Source of the DNA: Athripsodes cinereus
Taxonomy: Eukaryota; Arthropoda; Insecta; Trichoptera; Leptoceridae
Reading direction: 5' to 3'
Assembly (NCBI GenBank): GCA_947579605.1
Contig: OX388322.1
Coordinates: 10,168,001-10,232,000 of the forward strand
DNA: 64,000 nt
Of the stretch, positions 10,836-22,080 are shown piece after piece; within the stretch, counting starts at the first letter, position 1, and every line of letters begins with the position of its first letter. The notes below the pieces were generated by a model, which made no database searches, was not told where the DNA came from, and saw nothing but the letters and a program-made list of their open reading frames with translations. The position numbers and the translations under genes were made by a program.

Positions 10836-12170
10836 GAGGTTAAGTTTAAAATATGACAGGAAAAAATGTGATATTGACGACGTTCGCGGAATAATAATAA
10901 ACATAAATATGCATCAGACTAATGATATACCTAATTGGTACATATACATTGACCCCAGATAATTAAAATATAAAAAATAATGAATATAAGAGGCATCTTT
11001 ACCTATCTCACTCGCCATAATATAATATTTTCTTTGTTATTAAACAATTTATTCACTATGATGACCCGTCAATACTCGCGACTAGAATGTTTTGAGTACT
11101 GTTATTATAATAAACCAGATTATATGCGATTGCATATTTAAGATGTCTGCATATTTTACTGATAATCTGATTTATAAACTTGCAGGAACATCAAATTTAT
11201 GATGTCGCAAGGGAAATCCTTCAATAACAAATTTTATCCAATAGAGCCAATCTAGTCAGTCTAGCTAATGTAGTCAATCCAATCTAATCCATAATAATCA
11301 GTCTAGCCAATCTAAAGTTTACACTTCTGGGTTGGTCAATTATGAAAAATCATCATATACTATATAACATAACACAATATGCATAGACAATTCACACAGC
11401 TCGAGCTAGTCCCAAACTAAGATGAATCTTGTATTATGGGTACTAACGCGACGATACACAAATATAAAACTACAATTTTGTATATTTTAAATATTTTTCA
11501 TAACTTCAGCTTTGAAAAACTGCATATAGTCTAGTTTCAAGTCATCAATCTGATGACATAGATACTGAAAACTATAATAGTTTTACGATTAAGGTAATGA
11601 ATTTCTAACTACGTTGACATTATGTGTATTAACTACATAATGTCAATGTAGTTAGAAAAAATAGTAATATTGAATGTACCTACATAATATTATACATCGC
11701 AATATAGGTACTTACCTAATATGAAATGAAATGTTCGACAAAATTAATGCATGACTAAAGAGACAATTTATTATAACAAATCTGTTGTCTCAGATCATAC
11801 CGTGTATAATTTCGGATCCATTATGTTGAAGTTTCGCAATATATCTATGTTTAAGTCATACTAATTTTTCTTAAATGAATGTACTACAGTGTGCTCAGTA
11901 ATATTCGCACTTCAAATTGCAAAATAATCGTTTGTTACAAAGTGAACTAAGTAATTCAACATTTTTAACATCTATATTGTATCGTCACGGCATATCTCAC
12001 AAGTGGTGTAGCCAGCGTAATAACTTTATGTTATAAACATGCAGATTGTCCTCGCCGTACAAATAAAAAAATAAGACAAGCCTAATTGCTGAAATCATTT
12101 CACTCAGTTAAGAACTCATCGCTTCAAAAAATCAGTGTCTTCATAAATGCAAACTTTGATTTCACAAAGA
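10836..12170. other. intergenic with a degenerate CAATCTAGTCAG repeat and a hairpin
   Basis: Positions 11236-11325 hold degenerate tandem words of the type AGCCAATCTAGTCAGTCTAG. Positions 11602-11658 form a hairpin with a stem of about 25 bp (TTTCTAACTACGTTGACATT against its complement). No gene was seen. Confidence 0.6.
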
Positions 12171-12439
12171 TACACTGAGAAAAATACTCACAACAAATCA
12201 TTGGTACGTACCATCAGATTTGGACCAGAGATAGTACAAACGATTCTTTAGTACGAATCTATGATATTAACTTTTCGTAAACAAATCATTGGTAAATTTA
12301 CCAATGATTTGTTTACGAAAAGTTAATATCATAGATTCGTACTAATGAATCGTTTGTACTATCTCTGGTCCTAATCTGATAGTACGTAGTACGTACCAAT
12401 GATTTGTTGTGAAATTTCGTTAGTATTTTTCTCAGTGTA
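12171..12439. mobile_element. near-perfect palindromic MITE (Tc1/mariner-like)
   Basis: Both ends read TACACTGAGAAAAATACT or its complement, and the two halves pair almost completely around an axis near 12303 (CATTGGTAAATTTACCAATG). The boundary TA could be the TA target duplication of a Tc1/mariner element whose inverted repeats begin CACTGAG. About 269 bp, non-coding, with arms differing by a few substitutions and a short insertion (GTACGTAGTACG). Confidence 0.85.
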
Positions 12440-12483
12440 TCATCTGCTGATGCTGTGATTAGAAGACTCTTTATTACTCCTTA

Positions 12484-12775
12484 GTGGACATCAATGCTTT
12501 AAAATTTGCCCAATCTAAGCACTGGATGAATAATATGGCATATTTTAGGCACGTATTCCGAAATGAAAAATATGGTTTGCTCCAACTCATCTTGAAGGGA
12601 AAAATTGAGGGAAGCCGCGGTGTGGGAAGGCGGCAGATGTACTGGCTGAGAAACATCAGAGAGTGGGCCAGAATCCAGAGAATGGAAGAGATATTCCGGT
12701 TAGCACAAGACAGAGAAGCCTACGGCAGCGTGATAGCTGACGTCGGGAGGACCTGACATGGCGCTTTAAGAAGAA
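12484..12775 (+). pseudogene. RTE-like LINE C-terminus
   Basis: The frame 12484-12756 contains GRRQMYWLRNIREWARIQRM and LAQDREAYGSVIADVGRT, ending in TGA, then an AAGAAGAAGAAG tail. This is the C-terminal signature of a LINE family whose other tails lie at 19800-20010 (minus) and 58766-58890 (plus). The copy is severely 5'-truncated and begins without the reverse transcriptase. Confidence 0.8.
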
Positions 12776-13824
12776 GAAGCACTGGATAAAGTACATTTTC
12801 TAACCCTTCCCTTCTTAAAACAAACCCTCTGAATCTGATTGTACTAGGAAATATAGAAAATTTAATTTAAAAATATTTTTTTTATAATAAAGATAAGTAT
12901 CTTTATAATATTACGAAAACTAAGGTGACTAAAAGATGTCTTCATTTAAAAAAAAAACGTGTTTTTTCTGTAACCCAAAAGAAAGTTTTAATACGGAATA
13001 TTGAAAGGAAGACCAACACGTAGATCACGACGAATTTTAGCTAAAAAAATAATGAATTATGTTACAATTTGACATTGAAGTGAGTTTATAAAATATATTT
13101 GTTGAGAATTTTATCTGAAACATCCAGTAGAATGTACGAGTACTATGTAGTTGTAATAATATATGGACCCACATGAATATTCAAACAATATTGTATTTAT
13201 CAAAAGTTTGCAAGATAGAAAAATAAACAGCACTTCATGCAATGTATGTAATTATTACCTACATTCATTATTATTTTCTTATACTATCTACATATTACTG
13301 TACGAGTACTTAGCAGAGAGTCGAAACAAAAATAATTGATACACCATGATAATATTATTCATTTTATCATATTTCTTAGTAGTGTTCTCACATCAATAAT
13401 ATACAAAACAATTGTAAGATTTATTTGTTTGTATACAGTTAGAATAAATTGAGGAAACTACGAAGTGCTAAGCATCAATTGTTAGTGTTATTAAAATATA
13501 TAATTTAGTTTGTGCTCATTTCAAATCATTTCTTGATTTTTGGATCACTTCAAGTTTTTTTACGTACTTGTGAACCAGTATTATTTTACTGAAATTAAAG
13601 TGTAGAATTTGACCAAACTACCCAAACGTTAAACTTGAATATTTTTCTAAAATAAGGTATGTAAATTAGATAATTATCTATTTATTTATTTCATTTGAAC
13701 ACCATTGTATTTCTTAGAAATGAGATAGCCATCAGTCACAACTGCACCTATAGATCATCCTTTATTTAGTTTTATAATTTTCTGAGACATTCAAGATGTG
13801 TACCAAATATTTATTATCACCAAG
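12776..13824. other. intergenic, no gene seen
   Basis: AT-rich sequence. No coding or repeat structure stands out. Confidence 0.6.
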
Positions 13825-14666
13825 TTTAAGACGCGTATTTTGAAAGTATACAATGCCATTACGCACAGGTTGGGACTGCTCGCGTATAGTTTCAAGTAGT
13901 AATAAGCATAAATATTTTTAGAAACTATACATCGTTATTACGCTCTTATCGTGTATATTTTCCAATAACGTTACACTAAAATTTGTGCGGAAAACATACT
14001 GCACAAGTTTCCATTGCGGAATAATCGTGTACATTTTCTAAGCGCTACACAAGTTCTTAGAATCTTTACGCGACTAGTTTCCAAGTAGCCATTTTGATTT
14101 GTTGCTTTCTCTTTTTTCATATATAATTGTTTTTATTATTTTTTACGTGTTGTTTTTTGTTATTTTGGATTTACTTGTTATAATTTTTCAAATTTGTCAA
14201 CATGTAAAAGCGAAAATTGTAAACGTACTTAAATAAATAAATATTTTTATTATTATTTGACTGGCGTCTTTTTAAAGTAGCAATTAAGTTTTTAAACATT
14301 TGTGTTTCTTTTATAAAATAAAAATATATTTGTTCATTGTTTAGTTTCAAATTAAAAATATTCATAAAATATTTTTATATAGACGATAAGAGCGTTATAA
14401 CCATGTTTTTTTAAATAGTTTTTAAAAATATTTATGCACATTAAAATTTGAAACTATACGCGAGAAGTCTCAACCTGTGCGTAATGGCGTTGTATACTTT
14501 CAAAATATGCTTCACTGAATCAGCGTCAGAAAGTATACGCGACAATTACGCAGAAATCGTGTATATTTTCTGAGACAATTTTTCGTTACACAATTTGAAA
14601 ACATACAGTGCCAGAACACTATGAATGCGCAATGGCATTGTATACTTTCAAAATACGCGTTCAAGA
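13825..14666. mobile_element. non-autonomous DNA transposon with complex inverted and subterminal repeats
   Basis: Outer ends share TTTTGAAAGTATACAATGCC (13839 onward, and complement at 14633-14657). A second inverted pair of about 130 bp with about 80% identity links 13833-13962 to 14380-14512, both with ACGCACAGGTTG and CTCGCGTATAGTTTC. Boxes such as CGTGTATATTTTC and CGTTACAC recur at least three times inside. No transposase frame. The right side has an extra terminus of about 150 bp, which suggests end duplication or nesting. Confidence 0.7.
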
Positions 14667-14864
14667 CATTGTCCTAAATGCATGAAATTTAGTAGATATT
14701 ATAAAATGTTGTTACACTTACATCGCAATGGATGCATAAATATAACTGAGCAAAATATGTAAAAAAATATTTTTAATAAAAATGACTAGACTTAAAATAA
14801 ACCCAAATTTTAACACCCAATCGCAATATACTGGTGTTGTATAGGTGGAGTAAGTCAGTAGTGC

Positions 14865-14935
14865 CAGCGCAAGGAATCGAACCCGGGATCTCTCGATTAA
14901 AATTTAAAACTCTACCACTAGGCTACTAGCTACCT
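14865..14935 (-). mobile_element. tRNA-like SINE head
   Basis: On the minus strand a perfect box A TAGCCTAGTGG (complement at 14915-14925) and a perfect box B GGTTCGATTCC (complement at 14873-14883) sit 31 bases apart, the right geometry for a pol III promoter. The intervening arm is AT-rich (TTTTAAATTTTAA) and would not fold as a functional tRNA anticodon arm, so a tRNA-derived SINE is preferred over a tRNA gene. Confidence 0.65.
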
Positions 14936-15002
14936 CGAATTATTAAGGCGAGTTAAAAGATGAACTCCTGAATTTCGTAGAATATTTGAAAAATTATAAA
15001 TA

Positions 15003-15240
15003 AAAAAAAAAAAAAAAAACTTTATTGACCATAATTTTACACAAATACATAAACAATAAAATTACAAAACGTGACAATTAACAAAATTAGGCCAAAAGGC
15101 GGACTTGTTGCTAGGCAACGTCTTCCAGTCAACCCTAAAACATTAACATAAAAAATAAAAAAAATAGGTCTATGCCTACCCAAATAATAATAAAAATAAT
15201 AAAAAATAAAAAATAAATGCAGGAACCATTTCATTTAAAA
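15003..15240 (-). mobile_element. retroposon 3' end with poly(A), minus strand
   Basis: Read on the minus strand, the sequence ends in GGTCAATAAAG followed by a run of 17 T on the plus-strand complement (poly-A on the plus strand at 15003-15019). An AATAAA signal directly before a poly(A) tract marks a reverse-transcribed 3' end. A similar AT-rich 3' end begins at about 15255. The source family was not identified. Confidence 0.5.
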
Positions 15241-15431
15241 ATATAATAAATTATATTTTTTTTATTTTATTGAACATAACAAACAATACGGATATAACAA
15301 TACATAGACTATTTTATAAAAACTTAAATCTAATCAAAAATAAAAATCTAAATATTTTTAGAAATATGCAATTTTTTAATAACTCAAATTTATATTTTAC
15401 ACTCACTCGTTTCAGTTCTATATGGTGATCG

Positions 15432-15515
15432 GTAAAATGGTAAATAACATGAACGGTAAATGGTTAATAACATAAACGGTAAATGGTAAATAACATAAAC
15501 GGTAAATAACATAGG
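15432..15515. repeat. short tandem repeat, GGTAAATAACATAAAC
   Basis: About three and a half imperfect copies of a unit containing CGGTAAATGGTAAATAACAT, with period about 20-32. Non-coding. Confidence 0.7.
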
Positions 15516-16994
15516 TAGGAGGTAATTATGCGTTATATATTATGTCCATCAGAGACATTTCTCTTGTTTGTTTTGAAATAAATTGTTATTGCAAAATATG
15601 AAGATTATTTTGGTTTCGATACGTGTTGATTATTTTCCAACAATAATTAATACAATTTTAATACCACAACGCATAAATAATCAATATACCCGTTATTCAA
15701 ATAACAATTATTGCATATTGTGTTCAATCAATACTATTTAGAACGCGATTTCATACAGCGAGTTTGCCAAATGAAAAAAAAAACAATTAAATATATTACA
15801 TACTATATCTACTTACGTGCTACTTCTGTTTTACGTAATTCAATTGTTATCTACGTTTTTTTTAAATCATTAAATTTATTATATTTTTCCTTTTTTAAAG
15901 GCTTACGTATATCAGTAAATTTAAAAGCATTTATTTACGTGGGCAAGAAGTTAATATCACGACTTATTTGGTGGAGTGATTTTCAGAAATTCCAAAGAGT
16001 GTCATTTTTGTGAAAGGATATATAGATGTGAAATATTTAAATTGTTTTCCCTTTTAATGTATATTTTTATAGTTATTGGAATGTAAGTACCTATTTAATT
16101 TGTTATTTTATTCTAATGTTTTGACTTTATATAAATTAAATTACAAAAAACAATAACTATGGAAAATGAACCAAATTTTTATCATACATATTTTTAAAAA
16201 CTGAGAACCTCCGACCACATGACTCTTTAAGATAAAATATTTGATTGTCAACAAAATTGAAAAAAAAACGTTTTTTCTGCATTTAAAGTATATATTTTAC
16301 TTATTAAAAAAAAATAGGTAATGAAAAGAAAGACAAATGAATGATATCAAATAATACCTAGATTTGTATTACTGCTTCTGATCTACATAAAAATTTTAGT
16401 AGATCTTAATAACTATGTCTAAAAAATTTCTAACTTAGAATTTTTTTTATTCTCACGATATTTCACCCAAATTGAGTGCCTTTACCTTGAAATACTCCAT
16501 TAAAATGGATGAAAAGTTGAAATACCTCATTCATATAATATGAGTACTGCAACCAATTGTCATAGATAATTATTATTAAATAATGTATTTCATAAGGGTT
16601 AAATTTATGTGTTCATCAAATAATATCAAGAACTGATAATATCGCCATACAATAGACGGTTATGACGAAAGAAATCATCGAACATTTATACAGATTTCTC
16701 AGCTGATATGATATGATATTAAATTATCAATATAGGTACGTAAGAACTTTTATAGGTACTTATTTCATAGGTAAAAAAATCAAAACATTTTATTTATGAC
16801 TGCGTTACGTAGGATTTTGACAGGTAGTGTCAAATTCACTGTCATATCTTTTGAAGGAAACATGTCATATTGTTTTCGTGATTTTTCAATAAAATCAAAT
16901 CTATAAATTTTACAATGATTATTTCAAAGCCTCCTTCACATAGGCTCGCATCTTGAAATAAGTTGGTTAGATTTTTATTAACCCAGTTTAATTT
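15516..16994. other. intergenic, no gene seen
   Basis: A 100-codon Lys/Phe-rich frame at 15711-16013 has no recognisable domain and the composition of translated AT-rich DNA. Nothing else was supported. Confidence 0.55.
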
Positions 16995-17150
16995 AAAATA
17001 ATTTTATTTATTTATTTATTCATTCTTTACTGTACATTGATTAAAAACAATTACATAAAAGGTATACATTCAAATTAAATACAATCAATATACAGAGGGC
17101 GAGTTTATCGCAAAGGCGAAATCAAATTCGATTTTCGCGAATTACTTGTA
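16995..17150 (-). mobile_element. LINE 3'UTR tail, minus strand
   Basis: The minus strand reads TTTGCGATAAACTCGCCCTC and ends in AATAAATAAATAAATAAA. The GATAAACTCGCCC word is shared with LINE tails at 23224-23365 and 63170-63310, marking one Jockey-like family. Confidence 0.6.
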
Positions 17151-17319
17151 AATACTTCTGGAGTTCTGTTTATATTTAAGTATGCCTAAAATTTTAAAAA
17201 ATATATACCGGTTTTTAATGCTAAAATAAGTCGTCTTTTATAGCAGGTTGTTTTAATGTATAAATTAACAATGGGCATTTCGAAGTATGTTTGGCTATTA
17301 ATTTGAATTTTTGCATTTG

Positions 17320-17755
17320 TATTATTGTTCCTTCATCTACTAGTGACAATTTATTATATAATTGATATATACCTATTTAATTTCTGACATCTTTTTGAAT
17401 TATTTATTAAATTTTTTTTGACATTTTAATTATCTATTACAATTCATATATATTAATTTTTTTCTTCTATCTACTTGACATCTCCTTACTGTATCAAAAT
17501 AATTGTTCTTGACATTTACAAAACCTTTGTTGACATTTAAACTCTCACCACAATGTTTTGACTTTTCTAATTGTTTTGTTTTGACTCATTTTATAATTGT
17601 TATAGTTTGATTTCCAATTGTATTGTTTCTTCGGCAGTTGTTGTTCTGTTCCAACTGTGTTGTAAATGAGAATTATGTTTGTTTTTGTTTTATATTTTAA
17701 CATGTAAAAGGCTCACGCCGTGGATTTATGTATAAATAAATAAAATAAAATACCG
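17320..17755 (+). mobile_element. LINE 3'UTR tail with AATAAA repeat end
   Basis: The T-rich 3'UTR ends in GGCTCACGCCGTGGATTTAT and then an (AATAAA)n-like tail at about 17735-17750. This layout is common for Jockey-type LINE ends in moth genomes. No coding part is retained. Confidence 0.5.
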
Positions 17756-17849
17756 ATTTTAATTTAATCGAGTGTGCAAAATATATAGTGAAGTACAAAT
17801 AAAATGCAAGCAACGTTCATTTTCATAACTTAACTAAAATAAAAAAAAA

Positions 17850-18090
17850 AAAACAAATGTGTTCTTCTAAATGTTTTATTATCGAGAAAGACTGTTTTCC
17901 GTCTCGTAAGTTCATTGTCAATCTCCTTAGATTGGATCATAGATTGACAATCTCCTTAGACTGGATCATAGATTGACAACCTCCTTAGATTGGATCATAG
18001 ATTTACAATGTCCTTAAAAGACGAAAGAAAACATTTGTTTTTTCATCAAACTCCTTTATGGAATTTTATGTGCAACCTACACAGTAAATT
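17850..18090. repeat. foldback-type element with a 29-bp tandem repeat
   Basis: Between ACAAATGTGTTCTTC on the left and GAAAACATTTGTTTTTTC on the right lie about four copies of a 29-bp unit, ATTGACAATCTCCTTAGATT plus GGATCATAG (17916-18010). The element is followed by TATGGAATTTTATG and CACAGTAAA, a tail shared with elements at 23590-23730 and 23992-24190. Confidence 0.6.
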
Positions 18091-19230
18091 ATTTAACTGT
18101 CTTTTTTGGTTACCTCCTAATATATGCTGTTTCATAATATGACGCGTTGTCAATATCCTTATACATCGATACCATCACATATACATAGTGTGTGTAAATA
18201 ATAAACATTATATAAGAATAGGTAGATAATTAGTTCCCTCTGTCTAATCTCTGGTAAAAAAAATGGTCTTTCACTTTATTCTGTAAGTTTGAGTGCCCTG
18301 TAAAAGCCATATATTTACAAAACATCACTTTAAGACATTTAACATTTTCAATTTGGCAATGGCATATGCTACCCTTCGGTAGTTAGTCTTTTGGCTAGTT
18401 TGCTTTTGAGATGTGCCATGATGGTATAGATAGATAAATATATTAAGTATTTGTTAACATATTTGATATCCTATTAATAAAATAAATTACGAGTGTATAT
18501 AACACGTGTTTGAGTAAATATTTGCTCCAATACCGGAACTCTTAATAATCAATTTTCATTTAAATTAATGACTGGTTTTAATATTATTTTCATGTCTATT
18601 GATTCGCTGTTGATTAAATTTCACAATACCCATGTCGCGTTTCATACGAAGGAAACGTAAATAAAATAATGTTGTGGTATAAGAAATAATAATAAAATAA
18701 GTATTTCCATATTCATTTCCGGTATAGAGATTTCAATCACAACATGCTCAAATATTGAAATGAAGTATGATATTTTTATTCGTCTCCTTTTGATAATGTG
18801 TCAGCCCCCCACAACTTGAGAGTAAGTATATATTGTCCTGTCGAATCCTGCAATCTTGACCTTGAGTTACTATAACATATAATTATATGTCCCTATTTTA
18901 GGTGGTTCAAAAATTCAAAAAACCTTCGAGTCATATTTATATTATAGAACCATAACACATGCCTCCTATCATCGCCTCTTCGACCCTCTGTTAATACCAT
19001 TCAATTTTTCACAAATGGGGTAGCCAGTAGGAATAGTCTAACAATATTCAGAGTAGTCTTCTATTCAAATAGGTGGCATATCTCCTCGCTAACTAAAGCT
19101 TGTTAAATAACTTTGACCCCATACATAATTAACCTTGATACGAACTTTAACTATATATACTCTATAAATATTCTCGCTCTTATAGGAGGTCAATAACTTA
19201 TTTTTACAATTGATGGTAAATTGTAGTATA
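18091..19230. other. intergenic, no gene seen
   Basis: No recognisable gene or repeat. The sequence is AT-rich with a moderately GC-richer patch around 18950-19050. Confidence 0.55.
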
Positions 19231-19385
19231 ACCACTAGTTGCAGTTAGTTCGCTGGTTACCCCACTTGTGGGATGTAGGTAGAAATTCGTGTTCGTCTCT
19301 TCTGAATACATTTGGTATTTATGACACTTTCCTGATCTCGATATTTGTCCACCAAATTTGGTTCTCTAAAAGACATATTTTGTTA

Positions 19386-19601
19386 TTATGTTGCTTTCTT
19401 TATAAATTTGTCGTAATTGGGTTGGGATTCCACTACGTCTGGATACTTCCTCCAGAGATTCGTATCCAACATTGTTTCCAGAATCTCTGGTCGATCTAAT
19501 CCAAAATCTTTCACTACATACTCGTAATATATTTGACATCTTGTGTAGATCACCGTTTTTCTATTGCTCTCCCAAAATCGCTCCCATAAATAATATATCA
19601 A
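19386..19601 (-). pseudogene. unrecognised coding-like remnant
   Basis: This 71-codon minus-strand frame has balanced, protein-like composition (KDFGLDRPEILETMLDTNLW), unlike the Lys/Ile/Phe-rich noise around it. It is flanked on both sides by shorter segments in other frames with similar composition (SYRKVVSVRWLSHV near 19660, and FREPNLVDKYRDQ near 19370). This looks like a frameshifted fossil of a longer protein, possibly transposon-derived, but I do not recognise the family. Confidence 0.35.
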
Positions 19602-19799
19602 ATACAGGTTGTGGGTATATTTGCAATTGGAGTACGTGACTCAGCCATCGTACACTTACGACCTTTCTATATGAAAAGCAGGTACCGGTTCTAGCTATAT
19701 TCTTAAGAAAAAAATATAGAGATTTTGCAAATAAGTATACTGACAAAAAATTGAGAGTGATTAGATATATTTTACGTTACATTAAGATATTCAGTATGA

Positions 19800-20010
19800 A
19801 TGACATTCCTCATAGCCGATCATTCTTCTGTACATGTCTTGTTGGGTCTCCCCGACGTTGACGATCACCTGACAGAAATCTTGTTTGTTCTGGGCAGCAC
19901 GAAACACCTGATCCACACCTCTCATCTCGGTCCAGTCTTGAATATTCTGAAGTTAGGAAAGTCGCTTTCTTCCAATCCCTCTACGCCCCACAATCTACCC
20001 TTCTAATACC
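19800..20010 (-). pseudogene. RTE-like LINE C-terminus
   Basis: The minus strand reads RRGIGRKRLS, then a stop, then LQNIQDWTEMRGVDQVFRAA and VIVNVGETQQDM. It aligns residue for residue with the LINE tails at 12484-12756 and 58766-58890 (pattern GRRQMxWLRNIxxWxxhxxh followed by VIAxV). Two in-frame stops mark it as dead. Confidence 0.8.
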
Positions 20011-20093
20011 AATGGTAGGATGGCAAATTTTTAACCGCTGATCAAAATGTGTTGAATTTTTAGATTAGATGTGATTAGGAATCCTATTCGTAT

Positions 20094-20120
20094 TCTCTCT
20101 CTCTCTCTCTCTCCCTCCTC
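20094..20120. repeat. (CT)n microsatellite
   Basis: About ten CT repeats followed by CCCTCCTC. Confidence 0.9.
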
Positions 20121-21960
20121 ATTAGGATTGTTTAAAAATATATATTTTTATTTACGATGTTAAATGGAAAAAAATTATTTGGATGCACCGTGTTAATGTC
20201 ATATACGAAGCAAAAAAAAAACAATTCATTAGGAAATAAAAGTCATAACAAAACACGATAATGAAAATCCTAAAGGTGAAATTTTGTCGCATACAAATTT
20301 GCAAACCAGTTATTTCAATTTAAGAAAAACACGGATTCTAATTTATATATTATATTAATACATTAGTGTAAATGTTCATCTCGTAGGTATACATAGGTAC
20401 ATAATATTATTTTATGCATGATTACTTAAAGATATAAAATTTGTATAAATAAACAATAACCGTGTCAATATCATTTTTAATCTACCCTGATTCTTCAAAT
20501 TATATTCTAGTTTGAAGATAAACTTAATAATATCCTCTATTTTTATTATAAACTATAAAAATACTTGAACAAATAATTTTATGCAAATTATTAGTTAACA
20601 TCAACTTACACCTACGTTAAATTAATCATTTATATTTTTGTCTTCGTTAAGAGTACGGCTCTATTTGTACCACGGATTTTAAATGAAAAAAAGTGCTTTT
20701 GTTAATATTTAAATAAACAATCTGCTTACAACAGTAAATAAACAGTGGTGATTTATTGTGACAAACTTACTACTTTTTAATACATAAGGTGAAGTGATTT
20801 TTTATGTATTCTTTGAAATACGTTCTTTTAAAAAATATTTTAAAAAATGAAATTTTGTTCTGATTTACAGGCCGTTAAAGTATGTGGAGTGGTTCTTGAA
20901 CTAATTTTGCATACACGAGGTGCTAAGTTCGTTTCCGGGTTGGCTTTTAAAAGATCATTCCATAATATATATTCACTATTTATTAACCATTCTAGAAAAT
21001 ATGTACAGTTTTTAGTGACCGCCAATCAGCAGTTTTTTAAGAGTTAAAGTGCAATTTTCACTATAAAATGTCAAAAGGTACATCGTCTAATTCATGTGAA
21101 GTGTTCGAGACATCGATAACATTAGGTATTAATTGTATTAATGTGATTTAGTCTTGAAACACTAGATAAGATTAAATTTCAGAACTTGATTAAACATAGA
21201 GGAAGTGAATTTCTTTCACTTCAAGCCACGTACACAATGCAACTTTAGGGCGGGTGTCTCTGAAACTCTGTGGTCGTCAATGCTCTCTAGATCCAAATTA
21301 TTCCTCTCGGTTCTTCTTGACTCCTCTTTTGGGGTGTGTGGGATTTTCGCCGTTGCTTCCTTCTTGGTGTCATTTGTATCTATATATCATTCTAATCATT
21401 TTCGCTTTTTAATTTATTATATAAAAAAAATCTGATGTTCTATTTAATTTTGAGTTGATTGAAATTTTAATGTTTATTTAATTTAGATTTTCGTGATATC
21501 GATGAAATCCGACTTTACTTATTTTGATTTAAATTATTGTTAATTAATAGCAAACTACTTGATAAGCTGCTTCGTTTGATGAATGGACATGAGTGGGTAC
21601 TTTGCTGTTTGACCTGTTCATAATGGGTTTTTTTTATACGTTTAATTATTTGATTTGACTGTATTTGGGTTTGTAACAAAAAACCTAGATATATCTTTAA
21701 AAAAAATGTACCTGTAATATTTATTTATTCATACATTCAACGGCACAAAAGATATTAGATAAATTAAAAATAAAAACATTATCTAAACAAATAACTATAA
21801 TATAACTGTAAAATAAGGTTTAAGTACATGGATCAGTGGCTATAAAAAATATAATCTATGAGACTTCTTATATCATTGGTCACCAAATCCAGAAATTTCT
21901 TGATAAGGTATAATAAATAGCCCTCAATCACTATAACTTTTATATTTGTTTCTTTCTTTT
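20121..21960. other. intergenic or 5' region of the sugar transporter
   Basis: No coding domain seen. A good splice acceptor (polypyrimidine then TTTTCAG at 21955-21961) lies 120 bases before the transporter ATG, so part of this stretch is probably a 5'UTR intron. A weaker acceptor-like TTTACAG lies at 20865-20871. Positions 21712-21910 resemble a LINE 3'UTR. Confidence 0.5.
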
Positions 21961-22080
21961 CAGTTTTCACACGAAGGGTGTTAGCTATGGTTGTGATTAG
22001 TGATCTCAGTACAAAGTATAGCCTTAAGTAATCAGTTATATAAACATAATATTAACTCTATTAAATTAAATTCTCAAGAA

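Noticed and set aside
14865..14935. Functional tRNA gene
   Set aside because: Boxes A and B are perfect but the region between is AT-rich and does not make a proper anticodon arm, so a SINE head is more likely.
15711..16013. 100-codon Lys/Phe/Ile-rich frame
   Set aside because: Composition is that of random AT-rich DNA, with no domain or splice context.
21205..21435. 76-codon hydrophobic frame upstream of the transporter
   Set aside because: No domain recognised, and no consistent splice joining to the transporter exons.
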